Below the pieces are notes generated by a model. The model did no database searches. It saw only the letters and a program-made list of their open reading frames with translations, and was not told the DNA's origin. Below are positions 17,071 through 25,001 of a stretch of DNA of 64,000 nucleotides, in pieces; position 1 is the stretch's first letter, and each line of letters begins with the position of its first letter. Source of the stretch: CAYZQH01 sp050300015 (GTDB lineage Bacteria; Pseudomonadota; Gammaproteobacteria; Pseudomonadales; Cellvibrionaceae); contig JBNKWZ010000021.1 of NCBI GenBank assembly GCA_050300015.1, positions 372,001-436,000 on the forward strand, read 5' to 3'. A program made the translations under genes and the position numbers.

Positions 17071-17937
17071 ATGCGGCGAATTGGGTGGTTATTTCTTGTG
17101 CTTTTGGCGCCATTGGCCCAGGCAGCGCAGTACAGTCAGTTTTTGGATAACGGGGGTTGGCACGCCAACAGCTCAGTATTTGAATGCAGTTTGATCCACG
17201 AAGTCCCTTACTATGGCCGTGCGGTATTCAAAACCCGAGCCGGAGAGCGCTCGGGTTTTGTATTGGATTCGGACTCAAGCCGGTTGAAAACCGGCGAAGC
17301 CTCCTTGGTGGCACGGTCCCCCATTTGGGTGGAGCAGCCCAAACGCTTGGACCTTGGTTATGTTCCGGTGAAACAAAGTTTACAGCCCATACAGCTGGCG
17401 TCAAAAACCACTGAGCGACTGTTGGCAGAGCTCTACAATGGGTTGGAAGTGGTTTTTACCCGCCGCCCTTGGTACGGAGCTGAAACATCGGCTTCAGTGG
17501 CGATTACCACAGTGGGGTTTCGCGCAGCCTACCGCCAGTACTTGGCTTGTTTGGATGGCTTATTGCCCGTGAATTTCGACCAAATTAAGCGTACCGCTGT
17601 GTATTTTGGGTCGAATCAATATGAGGACTTCGGCTCCAAAGAGCTGCAAAAACTCGATAATATCGCCCTTTACGTGAAGGCGGATCCTACGGTGAAAGAA
17701 TTTTTTATTGATGGTCACACGGATAGCGTAGGGACACGAGAAGATAACCTGGTGTTGGCGGAAAAGCGCGCGGAAGAAGTTAGACGCTACTTGGTGAATA
17801 AGGGGGTGCCGGAATCGGCTATTGTTAGCCGTTGGCACGGTGAGCGCTATCCTGTAGCTCGCAACGACCAACTCATGGGGCGTGCGAAAAATCGTCGGGT
17901 CACCATTCGTATCGAGCGTATAGAACCCCCGAGCTAG
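17071..17937 (+). CDS. motY: Flagellar motor T-ring protein MotY (OmpA-like)
   Basis: Periplasmic component of sodium-driven flagellar motors that helps install the PomA/PomB-type stator. It is 288 residues with a signal peptide ending after APLAQA (about residue 18). The N-terminal MotY domain contains the characteristic FECSLIHEVPYYGRAVF stretch and two cysteines. A C-terminal OmpA-type peptidoglycan-binding domain follows (DGHTDSVGTREDNLVLAEKRAEEVRRYL). A perfect FliA promoter lies upstream and the gene is next to pyrC-rnt. Its stop codon shares the bases CTAG with the stop of the convergent neighbour. The protein implies a sodium-type stator elsewhere in the genome. Confidence 0.92.
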   Translation: MRRIGWLFLVLLAPLAQAAQYSQFLDNGGWHANSSVFECSLIHEVPYYGRAVFKTRAGERSGFVLDSDSSRLKTGEASLVARSPIWVEQPKRLDLGYVPVKQSLQPIQLASKTTERLLAELYNGLEVVFTRRPWYGAETSASVAITTVGFRAAYRQYLACLDGLLPVNFDQIKRTAVYFGSNQYEDFGSKELQKLDNIALYVKADPTVKEFFIDGHTDSVGTREDNLVLAEKRAEEVRRYLVNKGVPESAIVSRWHGERYPVARNDQLMGRAKNRRVTIRIERIEPPS

Positions 17938-19463
17938 GGGGCGGACTGCGCTTTGTTGAGTAACTGTTTGGCGGGCAGACAAGCGGCCGCTGGTTGGCTG
18001 AACTCACACAGCGCCACATGCGCCTGCGCCGCTTCCCATTCGCCATTTTGAAGGGCGGTATTGACTAAGTTTTTGAGTGCCTGCGCGAGGACTTCAGTGG
18101 CTTGCGGCGGCGCGCTCGACCAGTGGGGGTGCTCAGCCCATTGCGTTGCGATATACACCACTTCTTGCCAATCGTTCCTTTGCCATAACGTTTTCACCCA
18201 AATGTTGTAAACGCTGGATATCATCAGTCCCCAGTCGGCTTCAATGGCTGTGGTGGATTGAGCCTGCTCAATGGCTTCGAGGGCGGTACCGTAGGCGCCC
18301 TCCTGGGCGAGTGCCACACCGAGTGCACCAATGGCTCGGGCGAGGTCAGCTTCTATGGCCACACGTTGAGTGGGAATGGCCGGGTGTGTGGTCATTATGG
18401 ATGCTAGTACACTCAAAAATCGGTCGTTATTGGCGGTGTTCGCATAGGTTTTCAGTGCACCCAGTTGATAATACAGCAATGGGTCGATTAACGCGGCTGG
18501 TCGCCCCAGTTGCTCGATGTCGTTCATGACTTGGTCGTAGGTGACGTGCATCATGCGCGCGAGGGACTCCCAATGCCCGCTATTGGCCAGTTGATGAATT
18601 TCATTGTTGTAGAAGTAGAGGCGTTTTTCTTGTGAAGGCAGGTAGTTTGGGTGGATAAATGCGCTGATTTCCGCGAGCCGCATGCTGTCGGCGTAAGCCA
18701 TTTGGCCTTTTGCGGTATGTTGATTCAACATATTGCGTGCGCCGAGCACCACGGGGCTCACGCGCTCGCGAGTGAGGTAGTCGCCATAGCTCGCGGGCGT
18801 CAATCCTCGATTCTCGTACCACTCGCGGTTTTGGTTGTCATAAAATTCTGCGGTGTGAGGTTTGGCAAACCCCGTGGCGGAAGTGGTTTCCACATCCAGC
18901 GCGCCCTCTTTGGCTGTGAGTTCCACAAAGGCATGAGAGGGCAGCAGTACGCCCTTAACGTCTAGAGAAAAGTGGCGGGCGAGCACAACGTAAAGCAGTG
19001 CTGAGCTAATACAGTTGTATTCTCCAGTTTCGAAAATACCCATTAAACGCGATTGATCGACAGCATAGCCTGAGGGCGCTTTGCCCTGGCTTCTGGCTAA
19101 AAAGAAGGCGTTGTGCATCTGGCGGTTCAGAATTTCACCCACCAGTCGAGGGTTGTTCTCTTCCAGTATATGACCCTCAAGACTCTCGATTAAGGCGTAG
19201 ATACGGCGGTTAACTGTTTCAAAAGGCGCAAGCTCGCGGACGTTGGAAGCCACAAGATAGAGCGCCAATAAAGCATCGGGGTCGCCATTTTCTGCGCGTG
19301 ATAATCTTGACAGGGTATCGCGCTCAAAATAACTGAGCTCTGACCATATGGGGTAGGGACTTGATCCGTGGTTGGTGCGCGCAGTGTCTTGCGCCTGCGC
19401 AAGGGGCGCTAACCACAGCCCAATGCATAGCGTGACGGTGGTGATAAGGTTAAAGTTGGGCAT
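17934..19463 (-). CDS. Periplasmic transglutaminase-like protein with TPR-like C-terminus, function unknown
   Basis: A 509-residue exported protein; the signal peptide ends near LAPLAQA (residues 1-24). Residues about 130-205 look like a transglutaminase-type cysteine peptidase core: Cys in EYNCISSALLYVVLARHF, His in LPSHAFVEL and Asp in LDVETT give a plausible Cys-His-Asp set. The C-terminal half is alpha-helical with repeated Ala-rich pairs resembling TPR or SEL-type repeats. I do not recognise a named family. It converges on motY with overlapping stop codons and has no obvious operon partner. A periplasmic protease, amidase or scaffolding role is possible; none is demonstrated. Confidence 0.8.
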   Translation of the reverse strand: MPNFNLITTVTLCIGLWLAPLAQAQDTARTNHGSSPYPIWSELSYFERDTLSRLSRAENGDPDALLALYLVASNVRELAPFETVNRRIYALIESLEGHILEENNPRLVGEILNRQMHNAFFLARSQGKAPSGYAVDQSRLMGIFETGEYNCISSALLYVVLARHFSLDVKGVLLPSHAFVELTAKEGALDVETTSATGFAKPHTAEFYDNQNREWYENRGLTPASYGDYLTRERVSPVVLGARNMLNQHTAKGQMAYADSMRLAEISAFIHPNYLPSQEKRLYFYNNEIHQLANSGHWESLARMMHVTYDQVMNDIEQLGRPAALIDPLLYYQLGALKTYANTANNDRFLSVLASIMTTHPAIPTQRVAIEADLARAIGALGVALAQEGAYGTALEAIEQAQSTTAIEADWGLMISSVYNIWVKTLWQRNDWQEVVYIATQWAEHPHWSSAPPQATEVLAQALKNLVNTALQNGEWEAAQAHVALCEFSQPAAACLPAKQLLNKAQSAP

Positions 19464-19634
19464 AGGGCCTTCGCGAGTCTTTGGTTTTTAGAGTGTTGTT
19501 TGAGCCGATGGTTCCGACTTTAATTTGAGTCGTTTTAGCGGCGGCGGCCCTGTTCAAGCGCATACGATGACGTTACAATGCGCGCGCCGCAAGGGCACCT
19601 CAGTTTAAGTTATTTCCCGTCTTTGGAGTTTGGC

Positions 19635-20855
19635 ATGTCATCTGTCGAAAAAGTGGTTCTCGCCTATTCAGGTGGTTTAGATACATCCGTGATCGTTCGC
19701 TGGCTTCAGGAGTCGTACGACTGTGAAGTGGTCACTTTTACGGCCGACATCGGCCAAGGCGAGGAAGTTGAACCTGCAAGAGCCAAAGCTCAGGCCTTGG
19801 GTGTCAAAGAGATTTACATCGATGATCTGCGCGAAGAGTTTGTTCGCGATTTTGTGTTTCCGATGTTCCGCGCCAATGCGATTTACGAAGGCGAGTACCT
19901 GTTGGGCACTTCGATTGCGCGCCCGCTGATTGCCAAACGCTTGGTGGAAATTGCCAATGAAACGGGAGCTGATGCCATTTCCCACGGTGCTACGGGTAAG
20001 GGCAACGACCAAGTGCGGTTCGAGCTTGGAGCCTATGCATTAAAACCCGGTATAAAGGTGATCGCACCCTGGCGTGAATGGGATTTGACTTCGAGGGAAA
20101 CCTTAATGGCCTATTGTGATTCCCGTAATATCCCGGTGGATTTTAGTGCGGGTAAGAAGAAGTCCCCCTATTCAATGGATGCCAATTTACTTCATATTTC
20201 CTACGAAGGTGGCATTCTCGAAGACCCTTGGGCGGAAGCCGAAGAAGATATGTGGCGTTGGTCCGTCTCGCCAGAGGCTGCACCTGATCAACCCGAATAC
20301 ATTGAGTTGTCTTATCAAAATGGTGACATTGTGGCTATCAATGGTGAGCCCATGACACCCGCAGTGGTATTGACAAGGCTCAACCAACTCGGTGGTGCCC
20401 ACGGCATCGGCCGGTTGGATATTGTAGAAAACCGTTATGTGGGAATGAAATCCCGTGGTTGCTATGAAACACCTGGTGGCACCATTATGTTGAAGGCCCA
20501 CCGAGCCATCGAGTCCATTACGCTGGATCGTGAAGTGGCCCATATGAAAGACAGCTTTATTGCCAAGTATGCTGAGCTGATTTACAACGGTTATTGGTGG
20601 TCGCCAGAGCGTGTGATGTTGCAAAAAGCCATTGATGAGTCTCAAGCGTTTGTGAACGGAGATGTGCGTTTAAAACTCTACAAGGGCAGTGTTACAGCGG
20701 TGGGTCGCAGATCCAATTACAGTTTGTTCGACGAAAAAATTGCAACGTTTGAAGACGACGCGGGTGCCTACAATCAAAAAGACGCTGAGGGCTTTATCAA
20801 ATTGAACGCTCTACGTATGCGTATCGCTGCTCAAAAAGGCAGGCGTCTGTTTTAG
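19635..20855 (+). CDS. argG: Argininosuccinate synthase
   Basis: ATP-dependent ligase joining citrulline and aspartate in arginine biosynthesis; 406 residues, the typical short (type 1) form. The PP-loop YSGGLDTS is at 11-18, with SHGATGKGNDQVRFE and the C-terminal ENRYVGMKSRG and GRRSNYSLF blocks conserved. The start at 19635 has TGGAG at 19624-19628 and gives the family N-terminus MSSVEKVVLAYSGG; the longer frame to 19578 lacks support. It is followed by a small outer-membrane protein gene on the same strand. Confidence 0.97.
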   Translation: MSSVEKVVLAYSGGLDTSVIVRWLQESYDCEVVTFTADIGQGEEVEPARAKAQALGVKEIYIDDLREEFVRDFVFPMFRANAIYEGEYLLGTSIARPLIAKRLVEIANETGADAISHGATGKGNDQVRFELGAYALKPGIKVIAPWREWDLTSRETLMAYCDSRNIPVDFSAGKKKSPYSMDANLLHISYEGGILEDPWAEAEEDMWRWSVSPEAAPDQPEYIELSYQNGDIVAINGEPMTPAVVLTRLNQLGGAHGIGRLDIVENRYVGMKSRGCYETPGGTIMLKAHRAIESITLDREVAHMKDSFIAKYAELIYNGYWWSPERVMLQKAIDESQAFVNGDVRLKLYKGSVTAVGRRSNYSLFDEKIATFEDDAGAYNQKDAEGFIKLNALRMRIAAQKGRRLF

Positions 20856-20899
20856 GTCCGAGCGCAGTATTGTGATCGAATGCAGGAATAGGGTGCGGA

Positions 20900-21538
20900 G
20901 TGAGTGACAACGTGATGAAGAGGTGTAAAAAAGCAGTGCGAATGGTCGGGGCGATACCGCCGTTTCGCGCTTGCGGGCGTCAATCATTGGGCTTGTTAGC
21001 CGTTATTTTATCGACCGTGCTAGTCAGTGCTGATGTAATGGCTGCGCGGCCGACCTACAGTTATTTGGGGCTCAATTACGCACGTCACGAATTCAGTTCT
21101 GGCAACAGTTGTGTGCAAGATGGCGTAGAACTCAACGGTAGCCTGGTGATGAACGAGCACACCTTTATTGCCTTGAGGCATGTAGACGTCACTAGTAACG
21201 AATGGTGTGGCTCAACGACGACGCGACTATCGGGAGGATTTCGTGGGGATGTGGGAGCCCGCTCATCACTATATAGTATCGCCAGTGTGATGGCTCGAGA
21301 TACTGGCAATGACACGGACCCGGGTGTTGGCTTAGAATTGGGGTTGCGTACCGTCTGGGAGTCCGGCGTTGAGTCCAAAATTTTTATGGGCTATGACTTG
21401 GTGGACGACGACGATGAGTCTTTTATAGGCATCGGTATCAATTACGGTTTGTCACGTCGCTTGAGTTTGGTTGCAGACCTGGCTGCAACCAATGAAAACG
21501 CCACCCAAATGATTGCGGGTATCCGTTTTAACTTTTAA
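20900..21538 (+). CDS. Small outer-membrane beta-barrel protein, function unknown
   Basis: 212 residues from a GTG at 20900, or 207 from the ATG at 20915. A long basic N-region precedes a hydrophobic stretch ending in ADVMA|ARP, probably a signal peptide cleaved near residue 49. The rest alternates polar and hydrophobic residues in short strands and ends in an aromatic C-terminus (GIRFNF), the usual signal for BamA-mediated insertion. Two cysteines, in NSCVQDG and NEWCGST, could form a disulfide. An acidic patch (LVDDDDES) lies in a probable turn. No named family is recognised. It begins 44 bases after argG but is probably functionally unrelated. Confidence 0.78.
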   Translation: MSDNVMKRCKKAVRMVGAIPPFRACGRQSLGLLAVILSTVLVSADVMAARPTYSYLGLNYARHEFSSGNSCVQDGVELNGSLVMNEHTFIALRHVDVTSNEWCGSTTTRLSGGFRGDVGARSSLYSIASVMARDTGNDTDPGVGLELGLRTVWESGVESKIFMGYDLVDDDDESFIGIGINYGLSRRLSLVADLAATNENATQMIAGIRFNF

Positions 21539-21649
21539 TATCTTTGACGGCTGCTCAAAGGGGATCTAAGTTTACTTTAGACTGAGGTCATCGCATTTGT
21601 GCACCGGCAATTAAAAAGCTGCCGCAATTGTCAGCTAAATGGCGCCTAT

Positions 21650-21663
21650 TTGACGCTGGTCAA
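21650..21663 (+). promoter_or_regulatory. FNR/ANR box of the cbb3 oxidase operon
   Basis: TTGAC-GCTG-GTCAA is a perfect dyad matching TTGAT-N4-ATCAA apart from symmetrical C/G substitutions. A TATAAT at 21685-21690 places the box centre about 41 bases before the inferred start of transcription, the class II activation geometry. It implies low-oxygen induction of ccoN. Confidence 0.8.
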
Positions 21664-21684
21664 TAGAACATCACAATCAAACTC

Positions 21685-21690
21685 TATAAT
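21685..21690 (+). promoter_or_regulatory. -10 element of the ccoN promoter
   Basis: A perfect TATAAT lies 21 bases after the FNR/ANR box. No good -35 hexamer is present, as expected for an FNR-dependent promoter. Transcription should start near 21697. Confidence 0.7.
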
Positions 21691-21695
21691 TTATG

Positions 21696-21750
21696 AATTG
21701 GGGCCTACTATTAAATGGTAAATACCGTTTCGTGTGTAGGGGCCCCAATT
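21696..21750 (+). other. Inverted repeat in the ccoN 5' leader
   Basis: AATTGGGGCCTAC (21696-21708) pairs with GTAGGGGCCCCAATT (21736-21750), with two extra Gs in the right arm and a 27-base loop. It begins right at the inferred transcription start, so the mRNA would start with a stable stem that could affect stability or translation of ccoN. Confidence 0.5.
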
Positions 21751-21786
21751 GGAAACCCATTTTTAATTCAATAATCGGATGAAACT

Positions 21787-23235
21787 ATGAGTAGTCACGT
21801 GGCAGAAGCGTCTTCGACTCCCGTATACAACTACCAAGTGGTTCGTCAATTCACCATCATGACGATCGTTTGGGGCATTGTGGGCATGGGGGTCGGCGTT
21901 TTAATTGCAGCACAATTGGTGTGGCCGGGATTAAACGATTTGTTACAGCCATTCTCTCACTTTGGACGTTTACGTCCACTGCACACCAATGCGGTTATTT
22001 TTGCCTTCGGAGGCTGCGCCCTGTTTGCCACATCTTATTTTGTGGTTCAACGAACGTGTCAGGCTAAATTGTTTGGTGGCGTTTTAATTCCGTTTACCTT
22101 TTGGGGGTGGCAGGCCATTATTGTGGCTGCGGCCATTACGCTGCCCATGGGCTACACTTCGGCGAAAGAGTACGCGGAGCTAGAATGGCCAATAGACATC
22201 GCCATTACGCTGGTTTGGGTGGCCTACGCCGTAGTATTTTTTGGTACTATTGTTAAGCGCAAGACTTCTCATATTTATGTGGCCAACTGGTTTTTTGGCG
22301 CCTTTATTGTCACGGTGGCCGTGCTTCATGTGATTAACTCCATGGCCATTCCCGTGCATCTACTCAAATCCTACTCCGCTTATGGCGGTGCAGCCGATGC
22401 CATGGTGCAGTGGTGGTATGGCCACAATGCAGTGGGATTTTTCTTGACGGCGGGTTTTTTGGGCATCATGTATTACTTTGTGCCTAAACAAGCGGGTCGC
22501 CCCGTGTATTCCTATCAATTGTCTATTGTGCATTTCTGGGCACTGGTGTCCGTGTACATTTGGGCTGGTCCGCACCATCTTCACTATTCTGCTTTACCCG
22601 ATTGGGCACAAAGTTTGGGTATGGTGATGTCCTTGATTTTGTTGGCGCCGTCTTGGGGTGGAATGATCAACGGTATGATGACCTTATCGGGGGCGTGGCA
22701 CAAATTACGCACCGACCCCACGCTTCGCTTTTTAGTGGTGTCATTGTCTTTTTATGGTATGTCCACCTTTGAAGGCCCGATGATGTCGATTAAAACAGTG
22801 AACGCGTTATCTCATAATACGGACTGGACCATTGGTCACGTTCATTCGGGCGCTTTGGGTTGGGTTGCTATGGTCTCTATTGGTGCGATTTATCATCTTT
22901 TACCGGTTTTAACCGGGCAAAAAAACATGTGGAGTGTGAAGTTGATTAATACGCACTTTTGGCTAGCGACTATTGGTACGGTGCTGTATATCGCTTCTCT
23001 TTGGGTCAATGGTTTACTGCAGGGTCTAATGTGGCGAGCTTTTAATGCGGATGGCACTTTGACCTATAGCTTTGTGGAATCGGTAGAGGCCAGTTATCCA
23101 GGCTACTTTGTGCGCTTTTTAGGTGGGACTTTCTTTTTGGTAGGCATGTTGTTAATGGCCTACAACGCGTATCGCACGATAACGTCTTCAGAAGCCAAAG
23201 ATTCACAAACTGTGGCTGCTCTGCAAACCGCCTAA
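21787..23235 (+). CDS. ccoN: cbb3-type cytochrome c oxidase subunit I
   Basis: Catalytic haem-copper subunit of the high-affinity terminal oxidase, 482 residues with about 12 transmembrane helices. Haem and CuB histidines are seen in FGRLRPLHTNAVIF, WWYGHNAVGFFL, GPHHLHY and the IGHVHSGALGW stretch near the C-terminus. It is the first gene of ccoNOQP-ccoGHIS and sits behind an FNR/ANR box. The ccoO start follows 12 bases after its stop, with AAGGAG overlapping the stop codon region. Confidence 0.98.
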   Translation: MSSHVAEASSTPVYNYQVVRQFTIMTIVWGIVGMGVGVLIAAQLVWPGLNDLLQPFSHFGRLRPLHTNAVIFAFGGCALFATSYFVVQRTCQAKLFGGVLIPFTFWGWQAIIVAAAITLPMGYTSAKEYAELEWPIDIAITLVWVAYAVVFFGTIVKRKTSHIYVANWFFGAFIVTVAVLHVINSMAIPVHLLKSYSAYGGAADAMVQWWYGHNAVGFFLTAGFLGIMYYFVPKQAGRPVYSYQLSIVHFWALVSVYIWAGPHHLHYSALPDWAQSLGMVMSLILLAPSWGGMINGMMTLSGAWHKLRTDPTLRFLVVSLSFYGMSTFEGPMMSIKTVNALSHNTDWTIGHVHSGALGWVAMVSIGAIYHLLPVLTGQKNMWSVKLINTHFWLATIGTVLYIASLWVNGLLQGLMWRAFNADGTLTYSFVESVEASYPGYFVRFLGGTFFLVGMLLMAYNAYRTITSSEAKDSQTVAALQTA

Positions 23236-23247
23236 GGAGTTTAAGCG

Positions 23248-23859
23248 ATGAAAAACCATGACATAGTCGAAAAAAACTTAGCCCTTATGCTGGCGTTGGT
23301 GGTATTTGCTATTAGCTTTGGTTTGCTGGTAGAGGTTTTACCTCAGTTTTTTTTGAAAGAAACAACCGAGCCAGTTAAAGGCTTGAAGGTGCTGAGCGCA
23401 CTAGAGCTTGAGGGGCGTGACGTTTACATTCGTGAGGGTTGCCACGTGTGTCACACCCAAATGGTTCGGCCCTTACGCGCAGAGGTCGAGCGTTACGGCC
23501 ATTACTCTGTGGCGGGAGAATCAGTTTATGAACATCCTTTTTTGTGGGGCTCCAAGCGTACAGGTCCAGACTTGGCTCGCGTCGGTAAGCGCTATAGTGA
23601 TGAGTGGCACAAGGCGCATCTTTACAACCCTCGGAACGTTGTACCCCAGTCCAATATGCCGGCATTTCCTTGGTTGTACGATAATATTCTAGACGGGCAA
23701 TACACCGCAAAAAAAATGATGGCCCTGCGTAAGGTGGGTGTCCCCTATACCGACGAGCATATTGCAAAGGCTAGTGCGGAAGTTAAAGGCAAGTCGGAGA
23801 TGGATGCAGTGGTTGCCTATTTGCAGCAGTTGGGCACTGTCTTAACTCACAAAAGGTAG
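23248..23859 (+). CDS. ccoO: cbb3-type cytochrome c oxidase subunit II (mono-haem)
   Basis: Membrane-anchored c-type cytochrome subunit of 203 residues. One N-terminal transmembrane helix is at about 12-33 and the haem c motif CHVCH is at residues 65-69, followed by TQMVRPLRAEVERYG, the CcoO signature. Axial methionine candidates lie in QSNMPAFPWL. It passes electrons to CcoN. It is separated by three bases from ccoQ. Confidence 0.97.
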   Translation: MKNHDIVEKNLALMLALVVFAISFGLLVEVLPQFFLKETTEPVKGLKVLSALELEGRDVYIREGCHVCHTQMVRPLRAEVERYGHYSVAGESVYEHPFLWGSKRTGPDLARVGKRYSDEWHKAHLYNPRNVVPQSNMPAFPWLYDNILDGQYTAKKMMALRKVGVPYTDEHIAKASAEVKGKSEMDAVVAYLQQLGTVLTHKR

Positions 23860-23862
23860 TGT

Positions 23863-24060
23863 ATGGACATTAATAGCGTACGTGGCTTGTCTTCGATTAT
23901 GGTGCTGTTAGCATTTACCGGCATCTGTTGGTGGGCTTTTTCACCAAGGCGTCGGAAGCAATTTGAGGAGGCGGCCAACTTACCCTTTGCGGATGAGCCG
24001 CCAGTGAATGAAGGTGACAGTAACGCCTCTTCGAATAAACAAAAGCAGGGTGAATTATGA
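23863..24060 (+). CDS. ccoQ: cbb3-type cytochrome oxidase subunit CcoQ
   Basis: Small 65-residue subunit with one transmembrane helix (about 8-25, ending WWAFSPRRRKQFEEAANLPF, the typical CcoQ junction) and an acidic tail. It stabilises the association of CcoP with the core complex. Its stop overlaps the ccoP start as ATGA, indicating translational coupling. Confidence 0.92.
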   Translation: MDINSVRGLSSIMVLLAFTGICWWAFSPRRRKQFEEAANLPFADEPPVNEGDSNASSNKQKQGEL

Positions 24061-24956
24061 GTACATTTTGGAATTTGTGGATTATTGGCCTGACAGTGGT
24101 TTGCTTGGCCCTGGTGACATGGGTGTTGTTTGCCAACCGCAAGGTGGCTGTTCGCGACGATGAAACGCCTGAAAACAGGACCACTGGACATGTATACGAT
24201 GGCATTGAGGAGTACGATAATCCTTTGCCCCGCTGGTGGTTTCAGCTGTTCTTGGGTTCATTGATATTCAGTGTGCTCTATCTTATTTATTACCCAGGCC
24301 TCGGTACTTTTAAGGGTATTGGTGGATGGACGTCCGTGAACGAACTGGAAAGCGACCAACAAAAAGCGCGTGCGTCCAATGCAGAGACGTTCACGCAATA
24401 CTTGAATACCCCTATAGAAGAACTGATCCATGACAATGGCGCTATGAAAATGGGGGTTCGCCTATTTGCCAACAACTGTGCGGTGTGCCATGGGGCTGAT
24501 GGCGGTGGGTTTTACGGGTTTCCTAACTTGACGGATAAAGATTGGTTGTATGGTGGATCGCCAGATCGCATCAAGGAATCCATCACGCTCGGGCGGGCAG
24601 GCAATATGCCGGCATTAGGCGCCGCGCTAGGTGAGGACAAAACCGCAGCGGTGGTAGAGTATGTATTGAAGCTCTCTGGGGCCGAACACGATGCCGCGAT
24701 GGCAGCGAAAGGCAGCCAAGTGTTTATGCAAAATTGTTCTGCTTGCCACGGCCAAGATGGCAAGGGCAGCCACGTTATCGGGGCACCTAATTTAACGGAT
24801 AACATATGGCTGTATGAGGGAACTCGAAAAGGCATTACACAAACCGTCCATCAAGGGCGTACGAATCGGATGCCGCAGCAAAGTGCGTTGTTACAGGAAG
24901 AAAAAATTCATATTCTGGCAGCCTATGTTTACAATTTGTCTTTTGATTATGAATAA
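24057..24956 (+). CDS. ccoP: cbb3-type cytochrome c oxidase subunit III (di-haem)
   Basis: Membrane-anchored di-haem cytochrome c subunit of 299 residues. Two transmembrane segments (about 5-27 and 60-80) are followed by two haem c domains with CAVCH at 141-145 and CSACH at 227-231. The DGIEEYDNPLPRWW motif between the helices is characteristic. It overlaps ccoQ by four bases. The two-helix N-terminus places it among gammaproteobacterial CcoP proteins. Confidence 0.97.
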   Translation: MSTFWNLWIIGLTVVCLALVTWVLFANRKVAVRDDETPENRTTGHVYDGIEEYDNPLPRWWFQLFLGSLIFSVLYLIYYPGLGTFKGIGGWTSVNELESDQQKARASNAETFTQYLNTPIEELIHDNGAMKMGVRLFANNCAVCHGADGGGFYGFPNLTDKDWLYGGSPDRIKESITLGRAGNMPALGAALGEDKTAAVVEYVLKLSGAEHDAAMAAKGSQVFMQNCSACHGQDGKGSHVIGAPNLTDNIWLYEGTRKGITQTVHQGRTNRMPQQSALLQEEKIHILAAYVYNLSFDYE

Positions 24957-25001
24957 CTAATCGACTGATCAGTCCGCAGTTCATCCACCTAGGGAGCCCC
25001 T

